Positions 9,538 through 17,775 of a stretch of DNA of 64,000 nucleotides are shown piece by piece; the first letter of the stretch is position 1; each line of letters starts with the position of its first letter. This DNA comes from SHAN690 sp040221375 (GTDB lineage Bacteria > Bacteroidota > Bacteroidia > Flavobacteriales_G > Salibacteraceae). A program made the position numbers and the translations under genes. The notes beneath the pieces were generated by a model. The model did no database searches and had not been told where the DNA came from. It saw only the letters and a program-made list of their open reading frames with translations. The DNA lies in assembly GCA_040221375.1 (NCBI GenBank), contig JAVKEP010000015.1, positions 62,001 through 126,000 on the forward strand. Direction: 5' to 3'.

Positions 9538-10365
9538 ATGAAAAGACTCGCATACGCGCTTTCGGTTGTCTTCTTTGCGCTCCAAGCATGTAAAAAAGAA
9601 GGCTGCGATGATCCGATTGCATTCAACTATGACCCTGAAGGAACTTCTAATGAAAGCTGCGTTTGGGAACCGGTACCTGTCGAGATCCACTTTACAACGA
9701 GTTATGGCGACGTTGAAGTCACTACCGGGGAAGGAGGAACCGAACTCGAGACAGATGATGGCAGGTCGTTGATCATTGACTATTTTGGAATGTACATCAC
9801 CGAACTTTCGATTGTGGGTTACGAAGCAACCACGTTGCTAGGAAGCGAAAGCGACAACTGCATCATTCGCGAAGATGATGCGCATTTATTGACGGGATCA
9901 AATCGGACTTATGTGGGTAGTTACTTGCCTTCGCCAGGCTCGAGTTTTGATGCACTCAAATTCAATATCGGGGTGGATTCATGCAGGAACAATGGATTGG
10001 ATCCGAGCACTAAACTCAGCGGTCCATTCGCACCAAAATCTCCGACGATGTACTGGTCATGGGCTTCAGGATACCGATTCTTTACCCTGGAAGGAATGGT
10101 AGACACGTCTGCTGCAGCCGATGGAACAGGAATGACCAAGTTTGAGTACCATACAGGAATGGATGCCTTGCTGCGCGATGTTAATTTGGCTGTTGAATCG
10201 CTTCGGGTAGAGGAGGGCAAAGTGGTCTTTTACGTGGACATGGATTTTAAGATGGTACTAGCTGACGTCGATTTTAAAACGGAGTTATCCACACATACCA
10301 TGGACAATATGCCGCTAGCCGTAAAAATCTCCAATAACACCCAGCAAGCTTTTACGATTGAATAA
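9538..10365 (+). CDS. MbnP-family lipoprotein (first of a tandem pair)
   Basis: Secreted lipoprotein, 275 residues from the ATG at 9538. That start gives a clean signal peptide with lipobox LQAC, whereas one 54 bp upstream adds an unlikely tail. A short Cys-rich segment (GCDDPIAFNYDPEG) follows the lipid anchor, a motif I know from many secreted Bacteroidota proteins. The body matches the MbnP family (metallo-mystery pair protein): FGMYITELSIV, a Cys pair (DNC and DSC), MYWSWASGYRFFTLEG at about 180, and FEYHTGMD. Members bind copper or other metals and usually pair with the di-haem protein MbnH, which is not seen here. The next gene overlaps it by 8 bp. Confidence 0.85.
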   Translation: MKRLAYALSVVFFALQACKKEGCDDPIAFNYDPEGTSNESCVWEPVPVEIHFTTSYGDVEVTTGEGGTELETDDGRSLIIDYFGMYITELSIVGYEATTLLGSESDNCIIREDDAHLLTGSNRTYVGSYLPSPGSSFDALKFNIGVDSCRNNGLDPSTKLSGPFAPKSPTMYWSWASGYRFFTLEGMVDTSAAADGTGMTKFEYHTGMDALLRDVNLAVESLRVEEGKVVFYVDMDFKMVLADVDFKTELSTHTMDNMPLAVKISNNTQQAFTIE

Positions 10366-11161
10366 GCTAGTCTTTATAGCGCTATTTAGTTTGTTTACCA
10401 GTGCTGCCGTGGTCACCCTCAGTGCTTGTAAGGGTTCCCCACCCGAACCCGAGCCGATCGAGGAAGAGCCATTATTTACCCTCAAAACAGAGCTAGTCAA
10501 TCAAGGAGAGGTCGTAGAGATTGATGATGTGTTTACCGACGTTTCGGGGAACAAAGTGAAGCTCGTTGCCCTGAAATTTTATCTAGCTGACATCGAACTC
10601 ATCGACGACGATGGCAAGAAGAAGCCCATCTCATCCATTGAGTTGTTTGATCACAAACCTGTAGATGAATCCATTTCTACACCACAATGGTCTGATGAGT
10701 ATAGCTACACTATTCCGCAAGGCAATTATGCTTCCATTTCCTTTGGACTTGGGGTGCCCGAAGACTTGAACGGCATAGATCCGGCAACGTATGACAACGA
10801 TGAAGCACTGAGTATTTACAGCAATATGTATTGGTCTTGGGCTTCGATGTACAGGTTCGTCATTTTGGAAGCGAAAATGGACACCTCAGGGAATGGCGTA
10901 TTCGATCATGACGTCATTTTTCATACCGGTCTGGACGAGTTGTACCGCCCAGAGATTGAACGCACTTCAATGTTCTCTGCAACGTTGAATTCTGAAAGCG
11001 AATTGACCCTCCGGTTGGATTGGAACAAATTATTCTACTCGGGAGAAGAGGAAATCGACATTCTCACGGAGAACGCTACCCACACGACAGACAACCCAGA
11101 AGACCTCGACTTGGCAGTACGTTTCACGACTAACTTTACGCAAGCCTTATCGGTCCAATGA
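10358..11161 (+). CDS. MbnP-family lipoprotein (second of a tandem pair)
   Basis: A paralog of the preceding gene, 267 residues. It starts with TTG at 10358, inside the last codons of the first gene, so translation is probably coupled. The signal peptide ends in a lipobox-like LSAC. Family features are KFYLADIELI, MYWSWASMYRFVILEAKMD and DVIFHTGLD. It lacks the Cys pair of the first copy and has fewer Cys residues overall, so metal binding may differ. A periplasmic or outer-membrane lipoprotein role is expected. It converges on the Hpt gene, with only 8 bp between stops. Confidence 0.83.
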   Translation: MNKLVFIALFSLFTSAAVVTLSACKGSPPEPEPIEEEPLFTLKTELVNQGEVVEIDDVFTDVSGNKVKLVALKFYLADIELIDDDGKKKPISSIELFDHKPVDESISTPQWSDEYSYTIPQGNYASISFGLGVPEDLNGIDPATYDNDEALSIYSNMYWSWASMYRFVILEAKMDTSGNGVFDHDVIFHTGLDELYRPEIERTSMFSATLNSESELTLRLDWNKLFYSGEEEIDILTENATHTTDNPEDLDLAVRFTTNFTQALSVQ

Positions 11162-11169
11162 TTTCAGCA

Positions 11170-11517
11170 TCAACCGTTTGCCGTTCGGTATGCTTCTACT
11201 TCGCTTTTTACTTCTGGAATCATTTGAAGAAACGTATCGAAATTCAATCGAATTTGATCCATTGAACCCTTGTCCTTTCCGTTGTCTTCTAGGCCTTGTA
11301 AAAACTGAGTCATTCTTTGCATCCCTAAGCTTCTGAACCCAGATTTCACCTTGTGAGCGGTGCTTCTGATGCCATCGTAATCGGCATTATCTATGGCGGT
11401 TTTAAGAGGGGGTAAGTCGGTTTCTAGACTGACTAAGAAGACGTCGAGGATCTGGATGATGAAGCTGGGATCATCTGATACGTTTTCTTTGATGTATGAC
11501 AAATCAAGGTGCTGCAT
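11170..11517 (-). CDS. Hpt (histidine phosphotransfer) domain protein
   Basis: A single-domain phosphotransfer protein of 115 residues, predicted to shuttle phosphate between hybrid histidine kinases and response regulators. The phosphorylatable histidine is His55 in STAHKVKSGFRSLG, the standard Hpt motif (AHxLKGxxxxxG variant). The rest is predicted four-helix bundle. No kinase or regulator gene is adjacent, so its partners are encoded elsewhere. A TAAGTTTG box (minus strand, 11523-11530) lies only a few bases before the ATG, so the leader would be very short if that promoter is real. Confidence 0.88.
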   Translation of the reverse strand: MQHLDLSYIKENVSDDPSFIIQILDVFLVSLETDLPPLKTAIDNADYDGIRSTAHKVKSGFRSLGMQRMTQFLQGLEDNGKDKGSMDQIRLNFDTFLQMIPEVKSEVEAYRTANG

Positions 11518-11539
11518 CCTTGCAAACTTAATTGCTTTG

Positions 11540-12322
11540 CTACAAGAGTCCGAATACGAAATGAAATCCGCAACTGACTTTTACCGGCGAGGCTAAATAG
11601 CCTCCCAAAGCCCCGTCATAGGACTCTTTGATGTCTATGCTCGTTGTGCGTTGCCTGTAGTCGGTGAAAAAAGCACGGTTTTGTTTGTATCCCAGGCCAA
11701 AAAACATATCGATACCGAAGTCGTCATCGGTCATCAGCTGAACACCGATCAGCCCGCTCAAGGTGATGTTTGTCCAGTCCTGTCTCGGGAAGTTTTGGTC
11801 TTTTGGTTTCCACGTTGCCGCAGCATACGACGCGTGAAGTGCGATGTAGATTCCATTCGGAGTCATGATTTCTTTGATGGACTTCCCGTCGTTAATTCGC
11901 ATGACATAGTACCGCGTTTGCAGCTGAAATCGATACCCAGGGAATTCATATTGACTGGCCAATGATTTAAGGCTATCAGGAGCCAGTGCATTGATGAGCA
12001 GAGATTTATTTAAATAGCTTCCCACAATTTGGTATGAGAAGCGTTCTCCACCAGCCACCTCAAACCCGAGCCTGTATTCGGATGTATTGGGAATGGGGCC
12101 GTGTAACATGGGAATGGGATTGAACTTAAGGTAGAACCTTTTCGCTTCCACTGGTGCGACCCTGACCGGAGGGGTCGGGCTAGGAGGCACTGATTGGCTT
12201 CGGGCGATAAGCGATGCACTCAGCAGTATTAGCACCGGAAGGAGCTGGCTAAAACGGCAAGCGGGCTTTCGGCGCCGTAGCAAGCGAGCCAAACTCCTTT
12301 TGTATGTATTTGTAATGCCCAT
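11540..12322 (-). CDS. Hypothetical outer-membrane-type protein
   Basis: 260 residues from the ATG at 12322. The hydrophobic stretch LLPVLILLSASLIARSQ is a signal peptide. The remainder, with alternating patterns such as YRLGFEVAGGERFSYQIVGSYL and ISGLIGVQL-type strands and a final FHFVFGLL, fits a small beta-barrel in the outer membrane. No named family is recognised with certainty. The ORF overlaps tsaD by 74 bp. A TTG at 12283, about 10 bp after an AGGAG, gives a more usual signal peptide and reduces the overlap to 35 bp, so it is a good alternative start. It is likely co-transcribed with tsaD. Confidence 0.65.
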   Translation of the reverse strand: MGITNTYKRSLARLLRRRKPACRFSQLLPVLILLSASLIARSQSVPPSPTPPVRVAPVEAKRFYLKFNPIPMLHGPIPNTSEYRLGFEVAGGERFSYQIVGSYLNKSLLINALAPDSLKSLASQYEFPGYRFQLQTRYYVMRINDGKSIKEIMTPNGIYIALHASYAAATWKPKDQNFPRQDWTNITLSGLIGVQLMTDDDFGIDMFFGLGYKQNRAFFTDYRQRTTSIDIKESYDGALGGYLASPVKVSCGFHFVFGLL

Positions 12323-13262
12323 AAATCGCGATCATCGCCGCATTGTCTGTGCAAAAGTCGAACTTAGGTACGTGTACCTTACATCCTATGTCTTGAAATT
12401 CCAACAAGCGCGACCTTAATAACCGATTCGCGGAAACGCCCCCCGCGATACCGATCTCCTTGATTCCTGTCTTGGCGATGGCCAATCGAAGTTTTTGCAG
12501 AAGCGTTTCAACGATGGTGTGCTGAATGGACGCGCAGATGTCAGCGAGGTTATCTTCAATAAAGCGAGGATTGGCCTTGACTTGATCTCGAACAAAATAG
12601 AGAATGGCTGTTTTTAGTCCGCTGAAGCTATAATCCAACGCAGGAATATCGGAAATGGGAAAGGCAAACCGATATGGGTCACCCCCTTTGGCATGGGAAT
12701 CGATGAGTGGTCCACCTGGGTAAGGAAGTCCAATGATCTTAGCCGCTTTATCAAATGCTTCGCCGGCCGCGTCATCCAAGGTCTTGCCAAGGACTTTTTG
12801 CTCGAGTGGAGTGTCTACTTGAACGATTTGGGTATGCCCACCGCTCACAGTTAAACAGAGGAATGGAAGGGTAGGTTCTCGGTGATCTTGATCCAAGATG
12901 AAGTGAGCGAGCACATGTGCTTGCATATGGTGGGCTTCGATCAGCGGCTTGCCCGTGCTGATGGCGAGCCCCTTGGCAAAGCTGCTACCGACCATCAAAG
13001 CACCGATTAGCCCGGGTCCAACCGTATAGCTGATTGCATCGATCTCAGCGAGTTCGACGTTTGCGTCCTTCAGTGCACGGTCGATTACGGGAAGTATATT
13101 GCTTTGATGTGCACGAGAGGCCAGTTCTGGTACCACACCACCGTATGCCTCATGTACATCTTGATTGGCAATATAATTGCTTAGCACACGACGATCACGG
13201 AGTACCGAGGCAGACGTTTCATCGCAGGAAGACTCAATGCCGAGTATCGTAATGTGCTCCAA
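12249..13262 (-). CDS. tsaD: tRNA N6-adenosine threonylcarbamoyltransferase TsaD
   Basis: Transfers the threonylcarbamoyl group to A37 of tRNAs reading ANN codons, working with TsaB, TsaE and TsaC (none in this window). The 337-residue length is typical. The N terminus ILGIESSCDETSAS is the family signature. Metal-binding histidines lie in HHMQAH (His112 and His116). LTVSGGHTQ and the late GGVSANRLLR and FCTDNAAMIA motifs are also present. It is divergent from tamB, with 31 bp between start codons, so their promoters must overlap. The downstream gene overlaps its 3' end. Confidence 0.96.
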   Translation of the reverse strand: MEHITILGIESSCDETSASVLRDRRVLSNYIANQDVHEAYGGVVPELASRAHQSNILPVIDRALKDANVELAEIDAISYTVGPGLIGALMVGSSFAKGLAISTGKPLIEAHHMQAHVLAHFILDQDHREPTLPFLCLTVSGGHTQIVQVDTPLEQKVLGKTLDDAAGEAFDKAAKIIGLPYPGGPLIDSHAKGGDPYRFAFPISDIPALDYSFSGLKTAILYFVRDQVKANPRFIEDNLADICASIQHTIVETLLQKLRLAIAKTGIKEIGIAGGVSANRLLRSRLLEFQDIGCKVHVPKFDFCTDNAAMIAIYGHYKYIQKEFGSLATAPKARLPF

Positions 13263-13293
13263 GCTTTGGTGTAATTTTGATTCTTTGTAAGGA

Positions 13294-16200
13294 GTGAATA
13301 ATCAACAACACAAAACTACCAAAAAGGTACTGTGGGGACTACTGATCCTGATTTTAACGACGCTGTTGATTCCAGTGATCGTGGCATTCTTGCTTTTCAT
13401 CCCAGCGGTCCAAAATTTCGTCCTTCAAAAGGCAGTGAAGTACGGCAGTGATGCGCTCCACACAGAGTTGAGTCTAGGTGGTCTGTACCTCGAACCCTTC
13501 CGAACCGTTCGGTTCGACGAGATACTTATCATGGACCAGCGCTCAGATACCTTGCTTTATATCGAAGCGCTCAGGATAGACCTAACTCGGATCGATCGGA
13601 AATCGATGCTTGTTGTAGTCGATGAAGTCCAGCTTCTCAATCCATACTACAACCTCTACATCGAAGCGGAAGATTCAGTCACCAACATGCAGTTCTTATT
13701 GGATGCCTTTCAAAGTGATCCAGCAGATACCTCCAAGCTCTCACTTCGAATTGAATGCGATGATGTATCGATCGAGAACCTTCGATTTGATTTTCATGAT
13801 TTTCGAGAAGAGCAAAAGAACGATGGTACCGTAGATTTCAACCATTTAGGAATCCGATCGTTTTCAGGAAAAGTGAGCAACATTGGCATCAGCGATTCAC
13901 TCAAAGCGTCGATTGTAGGCCTTCACTTCACCGAAATGAGCGGTTTGCAGCTACGACGATTAAATGCTGAAATCGTTGTTCGAGCTGACCACATCGGTCT
14001 GAACGACCTGGAATTGGTGAGTAATTTGTCGATGATCGAAGGAAGCTATGCCATGCATTTCGAAGAATATGGATCGTTTAGTTCGTTTTTTACGGAGGTC
14101 GAGTTGAAAGCAGATTTGACCCGAGCCCAGGTCCATTTTTATGACCTGGGATTTTTCAGCAAAAACATTCGTAACATGCTTACGCCCATGGAATTCGAAG
14201 GACGATTATGGGGAACGTTGAGCGATTTGAAAGGAGACATCGACTCGCTTCGTTTTGCGGATCATGGCTTCTTTTCTGGCAAGCTCCGTGTAAAGGGGTT
14301 GCCTGACTTGGATGCGTTCAATATCAATGCTGATATCCTACGCCTCACCGCGAGTGCTAAAGATTTGGAGCGGTTAAAATTCCCGACCAAGGAAGGATTA
14401 AAAACATTCGAAATGCCTGAGGAAATTGACCGATTGGGGCAAATTGGCTTCCGTGGCAAATTCATCGGGTTTATAGATGACTTTGTCGCCTTCGGGGACA
14501 TTTCTACAGCATTAGGCGATTTGAAGGCAGATATGAACGTGAAAACCGGTGGGCCTCAAATCGCTTATGCTGGATCGATTAAAACGAATGCATTTGACCT
14601 GAGGACACTGCTGAACAATCCAATTTTTGGATCGACCTCATTAAACTTAGAAGCCACTGGCGAAGGGTTTGAAGTGAAAACAATGAAGGTGAAAGCCGAA
14701 GGTCGATTGGATAGGTTTGACTTCAATGGGTATTCATTCCAAAACATAACCGTGGATGGAACCGTCCTTAAGCAAGTTTTTGAAGGAAGCCTGTCTTTGG
14801 CAGATCCGAACGCAAAATTTGATTTTGTCGGGAAAATAGATGCGGTCCCTGAAGTGCCTATTATCAATTGTGTGACTAGGGTAACACAGATAAACCTTGG
14901 TCCACTGGGCCTGGTGCCAGAAGATACGTTTGGCATGGTTTCAGGATCCGTTGTTCTCAAGATGTTTGGATGGGATAAGCAGAGCTTGAATGGGCAGTTT
15001 TCCGTTCGCAATTTCGAGTATGCATCGAAAGAAAGAGAAGTGCGCTTGGACAGTTTCATTCTGATCGACAACCTTATCGAAGGTGGACACAGCATAGATT
15101 TGGCTAGTGACTTAGGAAAGGCTCATTTTGAAGGAAGAACAAACCTGTTTGACCTCCCCTTTAATTTCCTCAGCATAGCCAAGGAGTACGCTCCTGGATT
15201 CGTGGAAAATTTTGATGTAGGCGAGGTAGACTCGACGCAGCAATTTGACTACGATGTACTGATCTATGACAAACGAACTTTGGAAGGCTTGGTTTCATCT
15301 GATTTTCATTTAGATGGCCAGATTCATCTTTACGGAAAACTGCGAACCAAGGATGCCTTCATGGATGTCCATCTGGACACGATCTCCTGGCGTATCGGTG
15401 AGTTAACGATGCGTAGACAAACTGCCGTTGTATTCCCAGACAGTAATGGATTACGACTTGAAGTGCATGCCACTGAGCTGAGTTTGGCCAGTGGATTGTT
15501 TCTTGAAAACATTGAATCCAGTTCTTTGCTATACAACGATTCACTTGAAACGAGCATTTTTTGGAACAACATGACCACAAGGTCAGACAGTGGAACCATA
15601 CGGTTGTTGGCCTATAAATCGGAGGCGTTTCCCTTAAATTTAGAATTGAATGAGTTTTATGCGCGTATAGCGGACGCTACATGGATTTCGACACAGCGTG
15701 CGACGCTCCGTTCTGACAGTTCTCGGCTGTTTGTTCAAGATTTGGATATTAGGAGTGCAATTGGTCAAATTACGTGCAATGGGGAGGTAGCTGAACTCAC
15801 CGATGCCAATTTGGACTTTGATATCAGGGAACTCAATCTGGGGTACATCAGTCGGTTCGGTCTAGTGAAAAATGATATTCAAGGAAAGTTCAACGGCCGG
15901 GTCAATATTTACAAATTGAAAGATGCCATCGTAGCAGAAACAGATCTGCAGGTTGACTCATTGATCGTTGACGACTTTGAGATAGGTAGTATATCAGGTG
16001 ATTCTCGCTACAGCTCGGTTCGCAAAGCGGTGGATCTAAACCTAGCGCTGAGCTATAAAGAAATGCGCAACGTTAGGGTGGTAGGTGAATACTATCCGTT
16101 TAATGATGAAGAACAGCTTGACCTTGAAGTAGCTTTAAACGATTTCAGGGTCTCAATCATAGAACCCTTTGTAAGCAATTATGTCCAACAACTCGAAGGA

Positions 16201-17730
16201 GTGATCAACGGCTCGGTGAGTATCAATGGAAATTTAAATGCACCGAAGTTGGTTGGAGCGATGAAGGTGAAAGACGGTGCACTCCAAGTGGATTACCTCA
16301 AGACCTTCTACCAAATTCCAGAGGCAGAAGTGCGCATCAACGACGATATGATTTCTGCAGATTGGGTGAGTGTATTGGACCCCAAGGGAAGCGAAGCACG
16401 ACTCAATGCTACCGTTTATCATGACAAGTTCAAGAATCTGAATTACGAGATATTCCTGAATGCTACTGACTTCATGGCATTGAATACTACGATTGCCGAT
16501 AACGATGATTACTACGGAACGGCAAACATTACAGGCGACGTAACCGTAAGCGGGGTGCCAGGTTTTACGGAAATATTGGTAGATGCTTATACCAATAAGA
16601 ATACAAAGCTCTCTATTCCGTTAGATGACGGCGGTGAATTAGGTGAAATCGAATACATTCGATTTGTTGAACCGAAAGAAAAGTCCAAGAAGAGGGTAAC
16701 CGAATCTGTTGTTTTCGAAGGAGAGCGCAATAACTTAAACCTAGATTTTCAGCTTGCGGTAAACGACGATGCAGAAATTCAAATCATCTTCGATGAGAAG
16801 ATCGGAGACATCATCAAGGTGCGTGGAAATGGAGATATGTTGATGCGCATCGACAACCGTGGAACCTTCAACATGTATGGAGATTATACGATGACGGGAG
16901 GGGATTACCTCTTTACCCTCCAGAATGTGGTCAACAAACGCTTTACCGTTGTTCCTGGGAGTAAAATATCTTGGTCGGGTTCGCCTCTTGAAGCAAATGT
17001 GGACCTAACTGCTAACTACAACCTGCGCGCGGCTCCGATTAACTTGACCTCATCGGTGGGTGATACTTCAGAAGTGTATAGGCGTAGGATGCCGGTGGAT
17101 GTCAAATTGAGGATGCAAGGGAAGCTGCTGGAGCCGGAGATTTCGTTCGACGTGGACTTGCCGAGCCTTCCTGAATCCGATATTGCCAACCAGTTGTTAG
17201 ACCCTCGTACAACGAGTGAGTTAGAGATGAATGAACATGCGTTCGCCTTGCTGCTTACCAATAACTTTTTTGTGCACGGCAGTGGTGTGTCAGCCTTCGG
17301 TGTAGCAGGTCAAACCACTACGTATGAGATGATGAGCAATCAATTCAGCAATTGGGTTTCTCAGTATTTTGACAACATCGATTTTGGAGTCAATTATCGG
17401 CCGAGCGACGAGAACGCTGGCAATCAAACCGAAGTAAATGTATCTACTGAGCTTTTCAATGATCGTGTACTTGTGGAAGTCAATGGTAGCGTACAAGGTA
17501 ACAACGGAACTTCTCAAGACGCCAATAACGTAGCTGGCGAATTCAATGTTGAATATAAGATCAACAAATCGTTGCGAGCTCGTGTTTACAATGAGGCCAA
17601 CAACTACAACCCTACAAACCTGAATCAATCCCCGTATACACAAGGGGTAGGTGTTTTTTATAGAAAAGAGTTCGACCTTTTTCTCAAGGAGTTCTTCCAG
17701 AAAAAGAAACGCCGCAGCCTAAGCAAATAA
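13294..17730 (+). CDS. tamB: Translocation and assembly module protein TamB (DUF490)
   Basis: A 1,478-residue envelope protein of the TamB/AsmA-like bridge family, anchored in the inner membrane by one N-terminal helix (LLILILTTLLIPVIVAFLLF). The rest is a long beta-rich, hydrophobic-groove structure that spans the periplasm. The C-terminal DUF490 region contains GDYTMTGGDYLFTLQNVV and KISWSGSPLEANVDLTANY, the most conserved part of the family. Roles in outer-membrane protein assembly and lipid transport are known for relatives. It begins with GTG at 13294, directly after AAGGAG. An exact -7 box TAATTTTG is at 13272-13279, but no -33 box was found. It ends at a shared terminator with the adhesin gene. 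Confidence 0.9.
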   Translation: MNNQQHKTTKKVLWGLLILILTTLLIPVIVAFLLFIPAVQNFVLQKAVKYGSDALHTELSLGGLYLEPFRTVRFDEILIMDQRSDTLLYIEALRIDLTRIDRKSMLVVVDEVQLLNPYYNLYIEAEDSVTNMQFLLDAFQSDPADTSKLSLRIECDDVSIENLRFDFHDFREEQKNDGTVDFNHLGIRSFSGKVSNIGISDSLKASIVGLHFTEMSGLQLRRLNAEIVVRADHIGLNDLELVSNLSMIEGSYAMHFEEYGSFSSFFTEVELKADLTRAQVHFYDLGFFSKNIRNMLTPMEFEGRLWGTLSDLKGDIDSLRFADHGFFSGKLRVKGLPDLDAFNINADILRLTASAKDLERLKFPTKEGLKTFEMPEEIDRLGQIGFRGKFIGFIDDFVAFGDISTALGDLKADMNVKTGGPQIAYAGSIKTNAFDLRTLLNNPIFGSTSLNLEATGEGFEVKTMKVKAEGRLDRFDFNGYSFQNITVDGTVLKQVFEGSLSLADPNAKFDFVGKIDAVPEVPIINCVTRVTQINLGPLGLVPEDTFGMVSGSVVLKMFGWDKQSLNGQFSVRNFEYASKEREVRLDSFILIDNLIEGGHSIDLASDLGKAHFEGRTNLFDLPFNFLSIAKEYAPGFVENFDVGEVDSTQQFDYDVLIYDKRTLEGLVSSDFHLDGQIHLYGKLRTKDAFMDVHLDTISWRIGELTMRRQTAVVFPDSNGLRLEVHATELSLASGLFLENIESSSLLYNDSLETSIFWNNMTTRSDSGTIRLLAYKSEAFPLNLELNEFYARIADATWISTQRATLRSDSSRLFVQDLDIRSAIGQITCNGEVAELTDANLDFDIRELNLGYISRFGLVKNDIQGKFNGRVNIYKLKDAIVAETDLQVDSLIVDDFEIGSISGDSRYSSVRKAVDLNLALSYKEMRNVRVVGEYYPFNDEEQLDLEVALNDFRVSIIEPFVSNYVQQLEGVINGSVSINGNLNAPKLVGAMKVKDGALQVDYLKTFYQIPEAEVRINDDMISADWVSVLDPKGSEARLNATVYHDKFKNLNYEIFLNATDFMALNTTIADNDDYYGTANITGDVTVSGVPGFTEILVDAYTNKNTKLSIPLDDGGELGEIEYIRFVEPKEKSKKRVTESVVFEGERNNLNLDFQLAVNDDAEIQIIFDEKIGDIIKVRGNGDMLMRIDNRGTFNMYGDYTMTGGDYLFTLQNVVNKRFTVVPGSKISWSGSPLEANVDLTANYNLRAAPINLTSSVGDTSEVYRRRMPVDVKLRMQGKLLEPEISFDVDLPSLPESDIANQLLDPRTTSELEMNEHAFALLLTNNFFVHGSGVSAFGVAGQTTTYEMMSNQFSNWVSQYFDNIDFGVNYRPSDENAGNQTEVNVSTELFNDRVLVEVNGSVQGNNGTSQDANNVAGEFNVEYKINKSLRARVYNEANNYNPTNLNQSPYTQGVGVFYRKEFDLFLKEFFQKKKRRSLSK

Positions 17731-17756
17731 AAAAGAGGCCGGGTCAACCGGCCTCT
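17731..17756. terminator. Bidirectional terminator between tamB and the adhesin
   Basis: A 9-bp perfect stem (AGAGGCCGG at 17734-17742 with CCGGCCTCT at 17748-17756) encloses the loop GTCAA. The A-run on its left becomes a U-run for the minus-strand adhesin transcript, so termination is likely strongest in that direction. Confidence 0.75.
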
Positions 17757-17775
17757 ATTAATGTTGATTCGACGA

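Noticed and set aside
14565..15095. A 176-codon minus-strand frame inside tamB
   Set aside because: It lies wholly within a conserved coding gene and has no convincing start or composition.
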